This document shows positions 8,020 through 16,413 of a stretch of 42,520 nucleotides of DNA, piece by piece (positions within the stretch are counted from its first letter, which is position 1; each line of letters starts with the position of its first letter). The stretch is from CAZTZL01 sp964537715. GTDB taxonomy: Bacteria > Zhuqueibacterota > QNDG01 > DSAB01. The stretch is from positions 1-42,520 of the forward strand of contig CAZIAH010000024.1 of the NCBI GenBank assembly GCA_964537715.1. Direction: 5' to 3'. The notes below the pieces were generated by a model, which saw only the letters and a list, made by a program, of their open reading frames with translations, was not told the origin of the DNA and did not search any database. The position numbers and the translations under genes are program-made.

Positions 8020-8274
8020 ATGTACCAGGTATTGTTGAGACCGGCAGCCCAACGTGATTTGAAGAAATTGCCCAAAAGGGTGTTTGCTCGAATTTCTGAG
8101 GAGTTGGGTCGCCTTTCCGATAATCCCCGTCCGAGAGGCGTGAAAAAGCTATCAGGACAGGAGAATGAATGGCGACTCCGGACTGGCGATTACCGTATTC
8201 TGTACGAAATCAGCGATTCGGAGCGTGCCGTTCGTGTCTTCCGCATCGCCCACAGAAGAGAAGCCTATCACTGA
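8020..8274 (+). CDS. RelE/ParE family toxin
   Basis: This is an 84-residue basic protein with the RelE/ParE layout: YQVLLRPAAQRDLKKLPKRV at the start, an LSDNPRPRGVKKLSG segment, then EWRLRTGDYRILYEI and a C-terminal VFRIAHRREAYH. The closing HRREAYH is typical of the RelE-like subgroup that cleaves ribosome-bound mRNA, though ParE-type gyrase poisons share the fold. There is little Shine-Dalgarno sequence, consistent with translation coupled to the antitoxin just upstream. It appears intact. Confidence 0.9.
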   Translation: MYQVLLRPAAQRDLKKLPKRVFARISEELGRLSDNPRPRGVKKLSGQENEWRLRTGDYRILYEISDSERAVRVFRIAHRREAYH

Positions 8275-8296
8275 TATCTGATTAAAGGGAGACTCA

Positions 8297-9255
8297 ATGA
8301 AAAAGGGAAATTTTGTTACGGTGTTTTTGTATAGCATGATTCTGTATATTTTGAATATCGTTTATGCCCAGGAAATCATCGATGTTTCTGTTCAAGGCAT
8401 TTCAGACGGTATAAAAAATGACAAGCGTCATGACCGCGACGAAGCTGAAATGGATGCTAAGCTTAAAGCTATTGAAAAAGCTGGCGTTAATATTAAGTCA
8501 ATAACAGAGGTTGAAAATTTTGTTCTGAAGCATGATATGGTTGAGAGTAAAGTCGAAGCCTATATTTTACCCGGTTTTCAAATCATCGATGTCGGTTACG
8601 GTGCAGATGGTCTTTATCATGTTGTTCTAACAGGTAAGATTAAGTCTAAATCAGCCAGTCCAGCTAAAACCGAATTTAAAACTGTTGTTATTGGCAATCA
8701 GGTCTGGATGGCTGAAAATCTAAATGTAAGTACATTTTGTAATGGTGATACTATTCCAGAAATACGTAATAATGCAGATTGGCTTAATGCTGGTTATTTG
8801 GGCAAACCTGCTTGGTGTTATTATGAAAATGACTCTAATAATGGTAAAACATATGGTAAATTGTATAATTGGTATGCTGTTAATGATCCACGTGGTTTGG
8901 CTCCTAAGGGGTGACGTATTCCTTCTGTAGATGATTGGCACATATTAACTGATAGCCTTGGTGGCCCTGCTGTAGCTGGTGGAAAGCTTAAAAGTGATTT
9001 GGGGTGGGCCGAAACTGGTACTGCTAGCAATACATCTGGTTTTTCCGCAATCCCTGGAGGGCATCGAGGACCACATGGTTACTTCTACAGTTTAAGAGAA
9101 CGTACAGTTTTTGGTCTTCAACATCTAGTAATTTGAATAAAGAATTACCTAGAGCATGGCATGTTTGTTTAACTTATGATATGAATTTGGTCGCTATAAC
9201 AAATGGTTTTGGGGACTGTCGATGTGGTTTTTCAGTTCGCTGTATTAGAGAATAA
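8297..9255 (+). pseudogene. Broken secreted FISUMP-domain protein
   Basis: The reading frame opens with a signal peptide (about residues 1-24) after GGGAG. A region resembling the FlgT N-terminal/LPP20 type follows (DRDEAEMDAKLKAIEKAG, then VENFVLKHDMVESKVEAYI). Then comes the Fibrobacter succinogenes major paralogous (FISUMP) domain, beginning VVIGNQVWMAENLNV. The frame stops at TGA 8912-8914 where the family has Trp (GLAPKG, stop, RIPSVDDWH). It then continues in the same frame to about 9095, shifts to another frame between about 9086 and 9100 (TYSFWSST), and ends FSVRCIRE with TAA at 9253-9255. Two independent lesions indicate a pseudogene. It is more AT-rich than its neighbours, which suggests acquisition by transfer. 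A sequencing error could explain one lesion but hardly both. Confidence 0.85.
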
Positions 9256-9275
9256 GCTATCTGGAAGGATTAAAT

Positions 9276-9455
9276 TTGAAAATAATCTCAATCTCAAATC
9301 AGAAAGGCGGGGGCGGCGAGACAACTATATCGGTTGGTAGGACTGGTGTTCTTTCTGAGATGAAGAAGAAGTTCCTTCTTGTGGACATGGACCAGCAGGG
9401 TAATCTGTCATCATCTTTTTTACTTCTCAAGTTCAACTTGGGATGGAGTATGTGA
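9276..9455 (+). pseudogene. Truncated ParA/Soj-type ATPase remnant
   Basis: A TTG-initiated frame of 59 codons, preceded by GGAAGGA, encodes the first 48 or so residues of a ParA/MinD-type ATPase: KIISISNQKGG, then VLSEMKKKFLLVDMD and QGNLSSSF. The Walker A motif, normally KGGVGKTT, reads KGGGGETT, so the nucleotide-binding lysine is replaced by glutamate. The DMDPQGN motif reads DMDQQGN. The match ends at about 9419, and the frame then runs to the TGA at 9453-9455 in unrelated sequence, 22 bases before alaS. It is a decayed fragment, probably the start of a partition gene from a plasmid or integrated element. Confidence 0.82.
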
Positions 9456-9477
9456 ATATTGTAAAGAAAGAAGGTTT

Positions 9478-12096
9478 ATGACTGCATCTGAAATTCGACA
9501 ATCGTATCTCGATTTCTTCCGGAAGTATGATCACAAGATCGTACCAAGTGTGCCTGTGGTTCCTCAGGATGATCCGACGCTGCTTTTTATCAATGCGGGA
9601 ATGAATCAGTTCAAAGATGTGTTTCTGGGAACCGGAACGCGACCCTACAAACGGGCTGCGGATTCCCAAAAATGCATCCGTGTCAGCGGAAAGCACAATG
9701 ACCTCGAAGAGGTCGGATACGATACCTATCATCATACTTTTTTCGAGATGCTGGGGAACTGGTCTTTCGGAGATTATTATAAGAAAGAGGCCATTGCCTG
9801 GGGATGGGAACTGGTCACCAAGTTTTGGGGATTGCCCAAGAACCGGCTCTGGGCGACTGTGTTTCGAGAGGACGATGAGGCGGAGTCGCTTTGGAAAAAG
9901 GTAACGGATATTGATCCCTCGCATGTGCTTCGCTTTGACGAAAAAGACAATTACTGGGAGATGGGGGAAACCGGTCCCTGCGGTCCGTGTTCGGAAATTC
10001 ATATCGATCTGGGCGAGGGGTACTGTGACAAATCCCATGTTCCCGGACATATGTGCGGCGTCAACGCGGGATGTGCCCGTTTCATTGAACTTTGGAATCT
10101 CGTGTTCATCCAGTTCAACCGGGACGAGAAAGGCGAACTTCACCTCCTTCCCGAGAAACATGTCGATACAGGTTTGGGATTCGAGCGAGCCGTGGCTGTT
10201 TTGCAGAATAAAAAATCCAATTACGATACCGATCTTTTTATTCCGATCACGAATCATATTGCCGAAATCACGGGAAAAGAGCGGCAAGTCGAAGAAACAC
10301 TACCTGCTTTCCGGGTCATTGCCGATCACATTCGTGCTCTGACTTTTGCCATTACAGATGGAGCGATTCCCTCCAACGAAGGGAGGGGGTACGTGCTTCG
10401 CCGTCTACTCAGACGGGCGGCCCGGTACGGACGGAATCTCGGAATGCACGAGCCGTTTATCTACAAACTGGTTTCCACGGTGATCGATGTGATGGGGAAA
10501 GCCTATCCCGAAATCAAGGAACGCTCCCAGCACACGACGCTGGTCATCAAATCCGAAGAAGAGCGGTTCAATGAAGTTTTGGACCGGGGGATTGAAATTT
10601 TCGAGTCGATTGCTACGGAAGCCCAAAAAAAAGGGCAAAAAGTCATCCCTGGTTCCGAGGTGTTTCGCCTTTACGATACGTACGGTTTTCCACTGGATTT
10701 AACACGGTTGATGGGTAGGGAGAAAGATCTCGAGATCGATGAAAAAGGATTCGAAAAACAAATGGATCAACAACGGGACCGCGCCCGAAAAGGAGCCAAA
10801 TTTGCCTCTGCGGAAGGCGGGGAATGGACCGAACTCTCCGAAGGAAAGGATTCCGTATTTATCGGCTATGATCGAATAGAAGCAAAAGCGGAGATCCGCA
10901 GGGTGTGTTTTCATGACGGCCTTGTAACAGTAATTTTGAGTGAAACGCCTTTTTACGGGGAATCCGGAGGACAGGTGGGAGATACGGGAGAGATTGTGGG
11001 ACAAGGATTCCGTATCGAAGTGATGGATACCCAGAAACAGGGAGATCAAATTTTACATATCGGTCATTTCACCGAAGGGAATAAAATTACCGATTCCACT
11101 GTCGAAGTGAATGTGACGGGCCGTGTGCGTTTGTCCACAGCACGTAATCACACGGCCACGCATTTGCTCCACAAAGCGTTGAAGGAAGTTTTGGGAAATC
11201 ATGTGAATCAGTCCGGCTCGCTGGTTTCACCGGAGCGGCTGAGATTCGATTTTACCCATTTCGAAGCCATGACGGCCGAACAGATCGACGAGGTCGAACG
11301 GATCGTCAATTTTCATGTGCGGGCCGATCATCCGGTAGAAAAATATACTGCTTCTTTAGAAGAAGCCAAATCCCAGGGAGCCACGGCTCTTTTCGGAGAG
11401 AAATACGGGGAAGAGGTCCGCGTCATCAAGATCGATGAGTATTCCATGGAACTTTGCGGGGGCACGCATCTGGACCGAACCGGCCAGATTGGTTATTTTT
11501 GCATCACGAGTGAAGAAGGCATTGCGGCCGGCGTGCGGAGAATCGAAGCGGTGACCGGTGAAGCGGCCGATCAGATGATCCGGGATGAGAAAGCCGCATT
11601 GAAGAAGATTGTACATCTGCTTCGCTGCCGGGAAGACGAAATCGAAAACCGCATTGAAAAGTTGATCGAAGAAAGAAAGATGTTGGAAAAGAAAATCAAG
11701 GAAGCTCAAAGATCCTCTGCAGCCGGGGATATGGATGACATATTGAACAAGGCAGTCCGCGTGGGTGATATTCAAATTGTGGTTTCTAAAATCGAAGCGG
11801 GAAGTGTCGAAGAGTTGAGAAATTTGGGAGATTATCTGAGAAACCGATTAAAATCCGGTGTGGGTGTTTTAGGCACCGAAATGGACGGCAAGGTGCAGCT
11901 GCTCTGTGTGGTGTCGGATGATCTCATCCAATCCAAAAATTTTAAAGCAGGGGAAATAGTCAAAAAAGTCGCACAAATTGTAGACGGCAGCGGCGGCGGG
12001 AAACCACATTTGGCACTGGCCGGTGGGAAGGATATTAAGAAGTTGGATCAAGCGTTAAAACAGACGCCGGATATAATCAAAGAAATGATGGAATGA
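9478..12096 (+). CDS. alaS: Alanyl-tRNA synthetase
   Basis: AlaRS charges tRNA-Ala and edits mischarged Ser and Gly. The 872-residue protein has the normal family length. It begins MTASEIRQSYLDFFRKYDHKIVPS, the standard class II opening, and continues with NAGMNQFKD. The editing-domain zinc motif HTATHLLHKAL is near residue 558, CGGTH near 660, and the C-terminal DHHA1-type region GSGGGKPHLALAGG is near 840. The ATG at 9478 follows AAGAAAGAAGG; in-frame codons upstream (to 9379) belong to the ParA remnant region and do not resemble AlaRS. Confidence 0.97.
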   Translation: MTASEIRQSYLDFFRKYDHKIVPSVPVVPQDDPTLLFINAGMNQFKDVFLGTGTRPYKRAADSQKCIRVSGKHNDLEEVGYDTYHHTFFEMLGNWSFGDYYKKEAIAWGWELVTKFWGLPKNRLWATVFREDDEAESLWKKVTDIDPSHVLRFDEKDNYWEMGETGPCGPCSEIHIDLGEGYCDKSHVPGHMCGVNAGCARFIELWNLVFIQFNRDEKGELHLLPEKHVDTGLGFERAVAVLQNKKSNYDTDLFIPITNHIAEITGKERQVEETLPAFRVIADHIRALTFAITDGAIPSNEGRGYVLRRLLRRAARYGRNLGMHEPFIYKLVSTVIDVMGKAYPEIKERSQHTTLVIKSEEERFNEVLDRGIEIFESIATEAQKKGQKVIPGSEVFRLYDTYGFPLDLTRLMGREKDLEIDEKGFEKQMDQQRDRARKGAKFASAEGGEWTELSEGKDSVFIGYDRIEAKAEIRRVCFHDGLVTVILSETPFYGESGGQVGDTGEIVGQGFRIEVMDTQKQGDQILHIGHFTEGNKITDSTVEVNVTGRVRLSTARNHTATHLLHKALKEVLGNHVNQSGSLVSPERLRFDFTHFEAMTAEQIDEVERIVNFHVRADHPVEKYTASLEEAKSQGATALFGEKYGEEVRVIKIDEYSMELCGGTHLDRTGQIGYFCITSEEGIAAGVRRIEAVTGEAADQMIRDEKAALKKIVHLLRCREDEIENRIEKLIEERKMLEKKIKEAQRSSAAGDMDDILNKAVRVGDIQIVVSKIEAGSVEELRNLGDYLRNRLKSGVGVLGTEMDGKVQLLCVVSDDLIQSKNFKAGEIVKKVAQIVDGSGGGKPHLALAGGKDIKKLDQALKQTPDIIKEMME

Positions 12097-12103
12097 GTGA
12101 TCC

Positions 12104-12847
12104 ATGGACACATATAAAAAATTGTTGGCATTGAGAAAGCAAAGGGGGGCTGGCTATCTCGTTCTCATCGATCCGGACAAGCAATCTCTCGAAGAGGTCG
12201 TCTCTTTTGCCAAGCATTGTGAAGACAGCGGCACGGATGGTTTCCTGATCGGTGGGAGTCTTCTTTTTTCGAATCATTTCGATGAACTGATTCATGCTGT
12301 CAAACAGGCAGTTTCCATCCCGGTGATTCTTTTCCCGGGGAATGGGCAGCAGCTTTCTCCCTATGCCGATGCGATCCTTTTTCTGAGTCTGATCAGCGGC
12401 CGGAACGCACACTATCTTATCGGTGAACAGGTGCTCTCGGCCCCCAAAATCAAAGCCCTGAATCTCGAACCCATATCTACCGGGTATATACTCGTCGAAT
12501 CCGGGAAGACCACGGCGGCCGAGTTTATGAGCCATACCAAGCCAATACCGGCAGAAAAACCAGAGATTGCGGTTGCCCATGCACTGGCGGCCGAGTACCT
12601 TGGCATGAAATTCGTTTATCTAGAAGCCGGCAGCGGCGCCGAACGCTCCGTTCCCGAAGCGATGGTTCATGCCGTATCGCATTCCGTATCTGTTCCTATT
12701 ATCGTCGGCGGCGGAATACGAAGTCCGGAAGAGGCCCGGGGAAAAGTCAAAGCGGGCGCTTCGTTTATCGTCACCGGCAATGTTCTCGAAAAAAAGAAAA
12801 ACACACATTTGATTAAGGATTTTGCAAAAGCGATTCATGAGGGTTAA
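12104..12847 (+). CDS. Geranylgeranylglyceryl-phosphate synthase family (PcrB/GGGPS)
   Basis: This TIM-barrel prenyltransferase family joins a polyprenyl diphosphate to glycerol-1-phosphate, giving an ether-lipid precursor. The 247-residue protein has LVLIDPDK near residue 20, DGFLIGGSLL, IPVILFPGN, AYLG-type EYLGMKFVYLEAGSGA, VPIIVGGGIRSPEEA and GASFIVTGN, the strand-end motifs of the family. Length and motifs fit the group II enzymes found in archaea and FCB bacteria. Whether the product is a C20 or longer prenyl ether cannot be read here. It is 7 bases after alaS and 18 before the next gene. Confidence 0.9.
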   Translation: MDTYKKLLALRKQRGAGYLVLIDPDKQSLEEVVSFAKHCEDSGTDGFLIGGSLLFSNHFDELIHAVKQAVSIPVILFPGNGQQLSPYADAILFLSLISGRNAHYLIGEQVLSAPKIKALNLEPISTGYILVESGKTTAAEFMSHTKPIPAEKPEIAVAHALAAEYLGMKFVYLEAGSGAERSVPEAMVHAVSHSVSVPIIVGGGIRSPEEARGKVKAGASFIVTGNVLEKKKNTHLIKDFAKAIHEG

Positions 12848-12865
12848 ACATCCATTGAGGCAGAG

Positions 12866-13657
12866 ATGATTGACATCCACGCGCATGTACTTCCTCATGT
12901 CGATGACGGGCCCCGGAGCTGGGAAGAATCCCTGTCCATGCTGCAAAGTGGTGCTAAAGATGGAATTCGCGGCGTAGTGTGTACATCTCATATCCTGGAT
13001 CGCTTAGACAATCAGGTAGAAGCGGATTTTATCGAGAAATTCAAAGAACTTCGGAGAAGAGTAGCAAAGGCGCCTTTCAAGATTTCGCTCTGGCTCGGAT
13101 CCGAAATCTACTGTGGCACCAGATTGAGGCCGGATTCCAAAATCACCACGTTGAATAACAATGGGAAATATATCCTCATCGAACTGCCATTGAATGAGAT
13201 TCCCAAAGAGGCGGAGAATATTTTTTTCCAGCTTTCTCTCGAAGGAAAGGTTCCTATCCTGGCTCATCCGGAGCGAAACAGCCTGATTTTACAGAGACCG
13301 AAAATTGCTTTTGAATTTGTGCACCGTGGTATCCTCATACAGATAAATGCTGGCAGTCTGACCGGCCTGTTCGGGAAAAGGGTGAAACAAATCGCTTTTG
13401 AGATGATGGACCACCAGTTGGTTCATTTTGTTGCATCGGATTGCCACGATGAAAGAAACCGGCCTCTTCAATTGAGCGGTACGTATAAACTGGTCTGCAA
13501 ACAGTGGGGAAACGAGACAGCAGACCGGCTTTTCAAGAGCAATCCCTACAAAGCTGTTATTGGAGAGAAAATCGTTCCGCCGATTCCTCTGCCGATTGAG
13601 AAAACCAGAATGAAGAGATTGCGAAGGTCTCTTTTTAAAATTTTTAATTCGAGGTAA
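12866..13657 (+). CDS. CpsB/YwqE-type tyrosine-protein phosphatase (PHP domain)
   Basis: This 263-residue metal-dependent phosphatase of the PHP superfamily resembles CpsB/CapC/YwqE, which dephosphorylate tyrosine kinases controlling capsule export. The opening MIDIHAHVLPHVDDGPRSWEESLSML holds the first metal ligands (HAH at residues 5-7). GVVCTSHI, GSEIYC, PILAHPERN and FVASDCHDE follow, each with expected ligands. No tyrosine kinase is in this window, so its partner is unknown. The ATG at 12866 follows GAGGCAGAG. It abuts gmhA, and both suggest envelope polysaccharide work. Confidence 0.88.
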   Translation: MIDIHAHVLPHVDDGPRSWEESLSMLQSGAKDGIRGVVCTSHILDRLDNQVEADFIEKFKELRRRVAKAPFKISLWLGSEIYCGTRLRPDSKITTLNNNGKYILIELPLNEIPKEAENIFFQLSLEGKVPILAHPERNSLILQRPKIAFEFVHRGILIQINAGSLTGLFGKRVKQIAFEMMDHQLVHFVASDCHDERNRPLQLSGTYKLVCKQWGNETADRLFKSNPYKAVIGEKIVPPIPLPIEKTRMKRLRRSLFKIFNSR

Positions 13658-13663
13658 ATGTGC

Positions 13664-14257
13664 ATGACCGATAAATTATCCACAATCCGAAACCATCTTG
13701 CAGCGAGTGCGGAAGTCATTAAAAAAACAGTGGATTCCTGTACAGGGGATATTCTCAAAATCACGGAGCGGATCATCTATGTACTCCGGAACGGAAAGAA
13801 GGTACTGCTCTGCGGCAACGGTGGAAGCGCTGCCGATGCTCAGCATATCGCAGCGGAACTGGTATGTCGGTTTCAAACGAACCGGCGGGCGTTACCGGCC
13901 ATTGCGTTGACCACGGACACTTCCATTTTGACTGCTGTGGGCAATGATTTCGGATTCGAAACTTTGTTTTCGCGTCAGGTGGAAGCACTCGGCAAGGAAG
14001 GGGACATTTTAATTGGGTTGAGTACCAGCGGATCTTCAAAGAATGTGGCACTTGCCATGCACCGGGCTAAACAGATGGGATTGATCACCATCGCTTTCAT
14101 CGGACAAAATCCTGGATACGTTTCTGAATCCGCCGATCTCGTTCTTCGTATTCCTTCGGAAATCACGGCCCGGATTCAGGAAGGGCATGCGACCGTCGGT
14201 CACATTATCTGTGATCTTGTGGAAAAGGATCTGTTTGAAAAAGAAAACGGGGGATAA
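13664..14257 (+). CDS. gmhA: Phosphoheptose isomerase
   Basis: GmhA converts sedoheptulose-7-phosphate to D-glycero-D-manno-heptose-7-phosphate, the first step of ADP-heptose synthesis for the LPS inner core. The protein is a single SIS domain of about 197 residues with LLCGNGGSAADAQHIAAELV, LPAIALTTDTSILTAVGNDFGFETLF, LIGLSTSGSSKNV and the C-terminal EGHATVGHIICDLVE, which contains the metal-binding histidine. Two starts are in frame: ATG 13658, immediately after the preceding stop, and ATG 13664. I choose 13664 because GAGGT at 13651-13655 is eight bases upstream of it. The gene supports a Gram-negative envelope. Confidence 0.95.
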   Translation: MTDKLSTIRNHLAASAEVIKKTVDSCTGDILKITERIIYVLRNGKKVLLCGNGGSAADAQHIAAELVCRFQTNRRALPAIALTTDTSILTAVGNDFGFETLFSRQVEALGKEGDILIGLSTSGSSKNVALAMHRAKQMGLITIAFIGQNPGYVSESADLVLRIPSEITARIQEGHATVGHIICDLVEKDLFEKENGG

Positions 14258-14325
14258 TTTTTCTATTGCGAATCTCATTTCTTCGAGCAAAAAACAACCC
14301 ACTATTTTATTTTAATTGGACATAG

Positions 14326-16413
14326 ATGCTGAGTTTTTTGAATACAGTCGTTTTATTCGGTCTGATCGGAGTCGGACTTCCCGTTCTCATTCATCTTTTT
14401 GCCCGCCAGAAAATCAGGAAAATTCTATTCAGCACCACGACGTTTATCAAACAGGTGCATACCGTTCGTTTGAAACGGATCAGGCTTCGTCAGCTTCTCC
14501 TGCTGATTTTAAGATGTCTTGCAATTTTTTTCCTGATAATGGGTTTTGCCAGACCGACGATTCGTTCCCATGCCATCTCCGGTTCTGGGACAGGATCGAG
14601 CTCGATGGTACTGATTGTAGATCGTTCTTTGAGTACAGCGAGACAGGGACTTGTCGAGCAGGAAAATCAATGGGTCAAGAACATTCTCGAATTTATGAAA
14701 GACGGCGACGAGGTTGCGGTGGTTCCGACGGTCAATCCCGAAGAAAAAGAATCCGGATTTGCACACGATCCGCAAGCCATTCTCAGACAGATTGAAGGGA
14801 AGCGAACCAATTTTCTCAAAGGAAAGATCGACGAGAGTCTGAAAAAAAGTTCTTTGCTTCTGTCTCAATCCAAAAACCTCAATAAAGAAATCTATTTGAT
14901 CTCTGACTTGCAGGCCAGCGAATTTATCACCCGTCCGGATTCAGCTTTTTATAAAAACTGGAATGATCCGCTTTTTGTTCTTCCAATCGAAGGAGAATTG
15001 AATAATCTTGCCGTCGGACAGGTGGGCATCGAGAATCAAATTCTGCAACCACAGATGCCGGTCCGGATTTTTGCCGAGATTGCCAATTACGGAAATCAGA
15101 AAATACAGAATTGTCTGGTTCGGGCATTCATTGAAGATCAGGTGATGGCACAGAAGGCGATCGATTTAGAAGCCGGACAGAAACAACGTGTCATTTTCCC
15201 GCTCAGGATCGCTCAAACAGGGTGGGTCCGGTGCCGGATTCAAATCGATGAAGACAATTTCCCACAGGACAATGAAGGATTTTTAGTTTTCCGCATTCCC
15301 GAAACCATCCGGGTTCTGCTTTTAGGCAAGAACAGGGAAGCCATCCGCCCACTGGAGCTTGCTCTCCGTCCACAAAAAGAAAACTCCGGAATTTTTCAAA
15401 TGGAACGGGCTTTTTACGGAGAACACTGGATCGACAAAATCGGCAAGGTCGATGTGATTCTGATTTCGAATTACCCTGCTTTTCAACCGGATGAATCCCA
15501 ACGGCTGAGACAGTTTGTCGAATCCGGAGGCGGTATTTTCCTGATTCCGGGAAGCGATATCGATATTGACAATTACAACCGGTTCTGTCTGAAGCCGTGG
15601 GCCGGGATTGAGTTTGGTGCGGTGATGGGAAATCCTGCCGGATCGCAGGGGTACTATTCCTTGCGGTCGTTGGACAGCAACCATCCGGTATTCGAAGGTG
15701 TTTTTCAGTCGGAGAGTGTAAAGTTTCAGCCCCTCCGGTTTTACCGCGTTCTTGATGTGATTGGCAAGATGCCCGAATCCGTTTTGTCTCTGCAAAACAA
15801 GATCTGTCTGTTGGGAGAAATCCCCACGGGTAAAGGAAAGCTGTTTCTGTTTACAAGCAGTCTCGATCCACAATGGTCAGACATGGTTTATTCTTCACTA
15901 TTTGCTCCTCTGATCTACAGAAGCGTGTTCTATCTTTCTCAGGGTATGGAAGACAGAAAAACGATCCTTACGGGTCAAACGGTTGCCGTGGCAGTCGATA
16001 CAGAGAGTGTTGCATCAAAATACCGAATTGAAATTCCTGACGGAAGCGAAATAAAAATTCTTCCCGAAATAAAGCGAGACCGGTTCGTCCTCCATTTTTC
16101 GGATACTTTCCTGACCGGATTTTATCGTTTCTATGAGGACGAAAAATTGATTGGCATCAAAGCGGTGAATATCGATCCCGAAGAATCGGATTTCCGTGTG
16201 ATGGACGAGAAAGCGCTTCACTCTTATTTCGGACCTATTGATTTCCAGATCGTACCTAAAAATGATCGCTTGGCCGAACAAATCTCGGCAGTTCGATGGG
16301 GAAGAGAATTGTGGAAACAAATGTTGCTATTTGGGTTGCTCGTTTTGGTTATAGAAATGCTGATGATGCGGGAGAACCGGTTTCAGAACAATCCACAGAA
16401 AACAGAATCGTAG
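14326..16413 (+). CDS. BatA-domain membrane protein
   Basis: A 695-residue protein with the N-terminal BatA (aerotolerance regulator N-terminal) domain: FLNTVVLFGLIGVGLPVLIHLFARQ followed by a second helix (LLLLILRCLAIFFLIMGFARP). A von Willebrand A-like domain begins near residue 85 (SSMVLIVDRSLS), and an ISDLQASEF segment follows. Residues about 320-540 contain an LLLGKNREA strand and a GGGIFLIPGSD loop, like the amidotransferase-fold domain often fused in FCB proteins. One C-terminal membrane helix (LLFGLLVLVIEML) anchors it. Function is unproven; such proteins are usually near MoxR ATPases and DUF58 genes, which are not present here. Its 3' end overlaps the start of hflX. Confidence 0.85.
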   Translation: MLSFLNTVVLFGLIGVGLPVLIHLFARQKIRKILFSTTTFIKQVHTVRLKRIRLRQLLLLILRCLAIFFLIMGFARPTIRSHAISGSGTGSSSMVLIVDRSLSTARQGLVEQENQWVKNILEFMKDGDEVAVVPTVNPEEKESGFAHDPQAILRQIEGKRTNFLKGKIDESLKKSSLLLSQSKNLNKEIYLISDLQASEFITRPDSAFYKNWNDPLFVLPIEGELNNLAVGQVGIENQILQPQMPVRIFAEIANYGNQKIQNCLVRAFIEDQVMAQKAIDLEAGQKQRVIFPLRIAQTGWVRCRIQIDEDNFPQDNEGFLVFRIPETIRVLLLGKNREAIRPLELALRPQKENSGIFQMERAFYGEHWIDKIGKVDVILISNYPAFQPDESQRLRQFVESGGGIFLIPGSDIDIDNYNRFCLKPWAGIEFGAVMGNPAGSQGYYSLRSLDSNHPVFEGVFQSESVKFQPLRFYRVLDVIGKMPESVLSLQNKICLLGEIPTGKGKLFLFTSSLDPQWSDMVYSSLFAPLIYRSVFYLSQGMEDRKTILTGQTVAVAVDTESVASKYRIEIPDGSEIKILPEIKRDRFVLHFSDTFLTGFYRFYEDEKLIGIKAVNIDPEESDFRVMDEKALHSYFGPIDFQIVPKNDRLAEQISAVRWGRELWKQMLLFGLLVLVIEMLMMRENRFQNNPQKTES

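Noticed and set aside
8912..8914. TGA read as tryptophan across the genome (alternative genetic code)
   Set aside because: Other genes end in TGA at expected positions (for example recA and pgsA), Trp is TGG elsewhere, and the same gene has a second frameshift.
9379..9477. Longer AlaRS start within the ParA remnant region
   Set aside because: The extra residues have no similarity to AlaRS, and the normal MTASEIRQ start with a ribosome site is at 9478.
14316..14795. Open frame of 159 codons overlapping the BatA-like gene
   Set aside because: It lies wholly in another frame of a well-supported gene, has unusual Cys/Arg-rich composition and no ribosome site.
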